Source: Phyllobacterium sp. OV277 (lineage in GTDB: Bacteria; Pseudomonadota; Alphaproteobacteria; Rhizobiales; Rhizobiaceae). Taken from it: a DNA stretch of 64,000 bases. The notes under the pieces were generated by a model, which had not been told where the DNA came from, did not search any database, and saw only the letters and a list, made by a program, of their open reading frames with translations. Shown here piece after piece: positions 62,569-64,000 of the stretch; position 1 is the first letter of the stretch; each line of letters opens with the position of its first letter. The position numbers and the translations under genes were made by a program. The stretch spans positions 124,001 through 188,000 of the forward strand of contig NZ_FNIY01000001.1 of assembly GCF_900104355.1 (NCBI RefSeq), read 5' to 3'.

Positions 62569-63513
62569 CTACCCGATGACACGAAGCGCGCGTGCAGCGC
62601 GCTTCAAAGCCTGCGGCGGCTGACCATAAAGCCGCAAAAACGCGCGCCGCATGCGTTCGGGATCCACGAACCCCACGGACACCGCAATGCTCTCAATCGG
62701 TTCACTACCCGATTCAATCCGCCCTCGTGCCGCTTCCGCCCGCAAACGCTCTACCGCCTTTGCCGGAGTCTCTCCCGTTTCAGCCCGAAATGCCCGGCCA
62801 AACTGACGCGGACTGAGACAGGCCGCCTCTGCCAGCCGTTCCACCGGCAATGCCTCATGCAAATGCTCACGGGCAAAGCTCAAAGCGCGCCGCACCCGGT
62901 CGCTATCGGGCGCCAATTCCAGCATGGCGGAAAATTGCGACTGGCCACCGGGACGGCGATGATAGACCACCAGCTCCTGCGCCACCGCCCGCGCTGCATC
63001 GCCACCAAGATCATCCTCAATCAGCGCCAGTGCCAGATCAATTCCTGCGGTGATACCAGCCGATGTCCAGACCGAACCATCCTTCACGTAGATTTTGTCG
63101 CCATCAACCGCGATATCGGGAAAGCGCTTTTGCAGATCCGCCGCGCGCCGCCAATGGGTTGTCGCCCGCCTGCCGTCAAGCAGACCCGCAGCCGCAAGCA
63201 GAAACGCACCGGTGCACACACTGGCAACCCGCCGCGAACGCAGCGCCATATCCCGTACCAATGCGGGAAGTGTTTCCGTTTGTGATCCCGTGCGCGCGCC
63301 TCTACCGCCTGCAATCATCAGTGTATCGAAAGTCTGATCCCCGACCCGCTTGGTCATGACTTCAAGTGCTGCGGTGCTCGCTACAAGCCCGCCATCTGCC
63401 GAGATCACGTGCAACCGATATTCCGGCCCTGCAATCTGAAAAGCCGACAATGGCCCCGTCAGGTCGAGAATCTGAAACTCAGGGAAAATGAAAAATCCGA
63501 TATTGCGGGTCAT
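62569..63513 (-). CDS. GlxA-type transcriptional regulator (DJ-1/PfpI + AraC HTH)
   Basis: The 314-residue protein has an N-terminal DJ-1/PfpI-like domain (about 4-165; IGFFIFPEFQILDLTGPLSAFQIA, SVCTGAFLLAAAGLLDGRRATTHW). Two AraC-type HTH motifs follow from about residue 210 (ALPVERLAEAACLSPRQFGRAFRAETGETPAKAVERLRAEAAR and IAVSVGFVDPERMRRAFLRLYG in blocks). Such regulators control arginine/betaine catabolism or, as here, a divergent DJ-1-family gene. It is convergent with DUF1772 with two bases between the stops. Confidence 0.93.
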   Translation of the reverse strand: MTRNIGFFIFPEFQILDLTGPLSAFQIAGPEYRLHVISADGGLVASTAALEVMTKRVGDQTFDTLMIAGGRGARTGSQTETLPALVRDMALRSRRVASVCTGAFLLAAAGLLDGRRATTHWRRAADLQKRFPDIAVDGDKIYVKDGSVWTSAGITAGIDLALALIEDDLGGDAARAVAQELVVYHRRPGGQSQFSAMLELAPDSDRVRRALSFAREHLHEALPVERLAEAACLSPRQFGRAFRAETGETPAKAVERLRAEAARGRIESGSEPIESIAVSVGFVDPERMRRAFLRLYGQPPQALKRAARALRVIG

Positions 63514-63597
63514 GGCTGGAAATGAGGGTTCTATGTCATTTAAGACTCGATCATGCCGCTCTATTCTGATGCTGTCAACTCATGCAGAGGAATAGCC

Positions 63598-64000
63598 ATG
63601 GCCCATCCGATCACCATCGTCATCCCCATCTACAACGGCGTCACGCATCTTGATTTCACTGGACCGCACCAGTTTCTCTCCCGTCTGCCGGATGCAAAGG
63701 TCATTGTTGCTTCCATGGGTGGCAAGGATGTCGGTGCGGACGGCCTTGTCTTTTCCGGTCTTGCTGATCTTTCGACAATCGAACGGTGCGACGTGCTTTG
63801 CGTGCCGGGTGGCTCCGGTTGCACACGCGCCCTGCAGGATGAAGCGTTTGTCCTTGCAATTCGCCACCTCGGCCTCTCTGCACAATACATCACCTCGGTC
63901 TGTACCGGATCGCTGATCCTTGGCGCTGCCGGTCTTCTCAAGGGCAAACGGGTGGCCTGTCATTGGGCATGGCGGGACATGCTGCTGCCATTCGGTGCTA
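63598..64000 (+). CDS. DJ-1/PfpI family protein (3' truncated by window end)
   Basis: The ATG at 63598 opens a frame that remains open to base 64000, giving 134 residues. It has the DJ-1/PfpI features: VIPIYNGVTHLDFTGPHQFLSRL, DVLCVPGGSG and the elbow SVCTGSLILGAAGLLKGKRVACHW. The CTG elbow and following sequence resemble isonitrile hydratase (InhA-like) proteins and GlxA-regulated enzymes. It diverges from the GlxA-type regulator with 84 bases between, so it is probably that regulator's target. The C-terminus lies outside the window. Confidence 0.88.
   Translation, partial: MAHPITIVIPIYNGVTHLDFTGPHQFLSRLPDAKVIVASMGGKDVGADGLVFSGLADLSTIERCDVLCVPGGSGCTRALQDEAFVLAIRHLGLSAQYITSVCTGSLILGAAGLLKGKRVACHWAWRDMLLPFGA

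Overview
The window is a gene-dense piece of chromosome from an alphaproteobacterium, most likely of the Rhizobiales/Hyphomicrobiales near the Brucellaceae and Phyllobacteriaceae. This placement is inferred from gene content and order: a suf operon in the order sufS2-B-C-D-S1-T with an Irr-type iron box in front, an amiC-ponA-prfB block facing rne, an accB-accC-aat block, a DUF2155/NDUFA12 pair, and short intergenic mosaic repeats. No database search was possible. No prophage, insertion sequence, CRISPR array or secretion island is visible.

Layout. 0-8.3 kb: end of rlmB; cytochrome b561 with YceI; a GSCFA/WcbI gene pair that may act on surface polysaccharide; a sterol-desaturase-family membrane enzyme; an esterase; a small transglycosylase lipoprotein; and an amino-acid-type ABC binding protein. 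8.4-17 kb is an accessory stress/regulation zone: a cupin-phosphotransferase pair divergent from an Rrf2 regulator, an MscS channel, and a carboxymuconolactone decarboxylase-NmrA-cupin operon divergent from a LysR regulator. The Rrf2 gene and the decarboxylase operon have the same operator-like palindrome placed in the same way over the -10 box. 17-30 kb: tRNA-Thr, nadK, rhlE, Nudix, tfoX-like, a detached sufA, then the suf operon.

30-33.6 kb: two kinds of palindromic intergenic repeat, an unexplained multi-hairpin segment, anmK and tyrS. 33.6-48.5 kb is envelope and RNA metabolism: a 1144-residue AsmA/YhdP-like protein, a one-cysteine peroxiredoxin, an M23 peptidase, prfB with its programmed frameshift, ponA, amiC and rne with a long leader. 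48.7-58.3 kb: BepA-like protease, DsbA-like protein, aroQ, accB, accC, aat, a second mosaic repeat, DUF2155, NDUFA12, two acetyltransferases and gatB. 58.5-64 kb is accessory again: an isochorismatase-fold protein lacking the usual cysteine, a secreted hydrolase, a TetR regulator divergent from an NmrA-DUF1772 pair with two operator-like sites, and a GlxA-type regulator divergent from a DJ-1/PfpI gene cut by the window end.

The least explained items are the shared Rrf2-type boxes, the three-way-junction fold near 30.4-30.55 kb, the paired GSCFA/WcbI proteins, and the inverted copies of two repeat families. No wholly new multi-gene system could be demonstrated from sequence alone.
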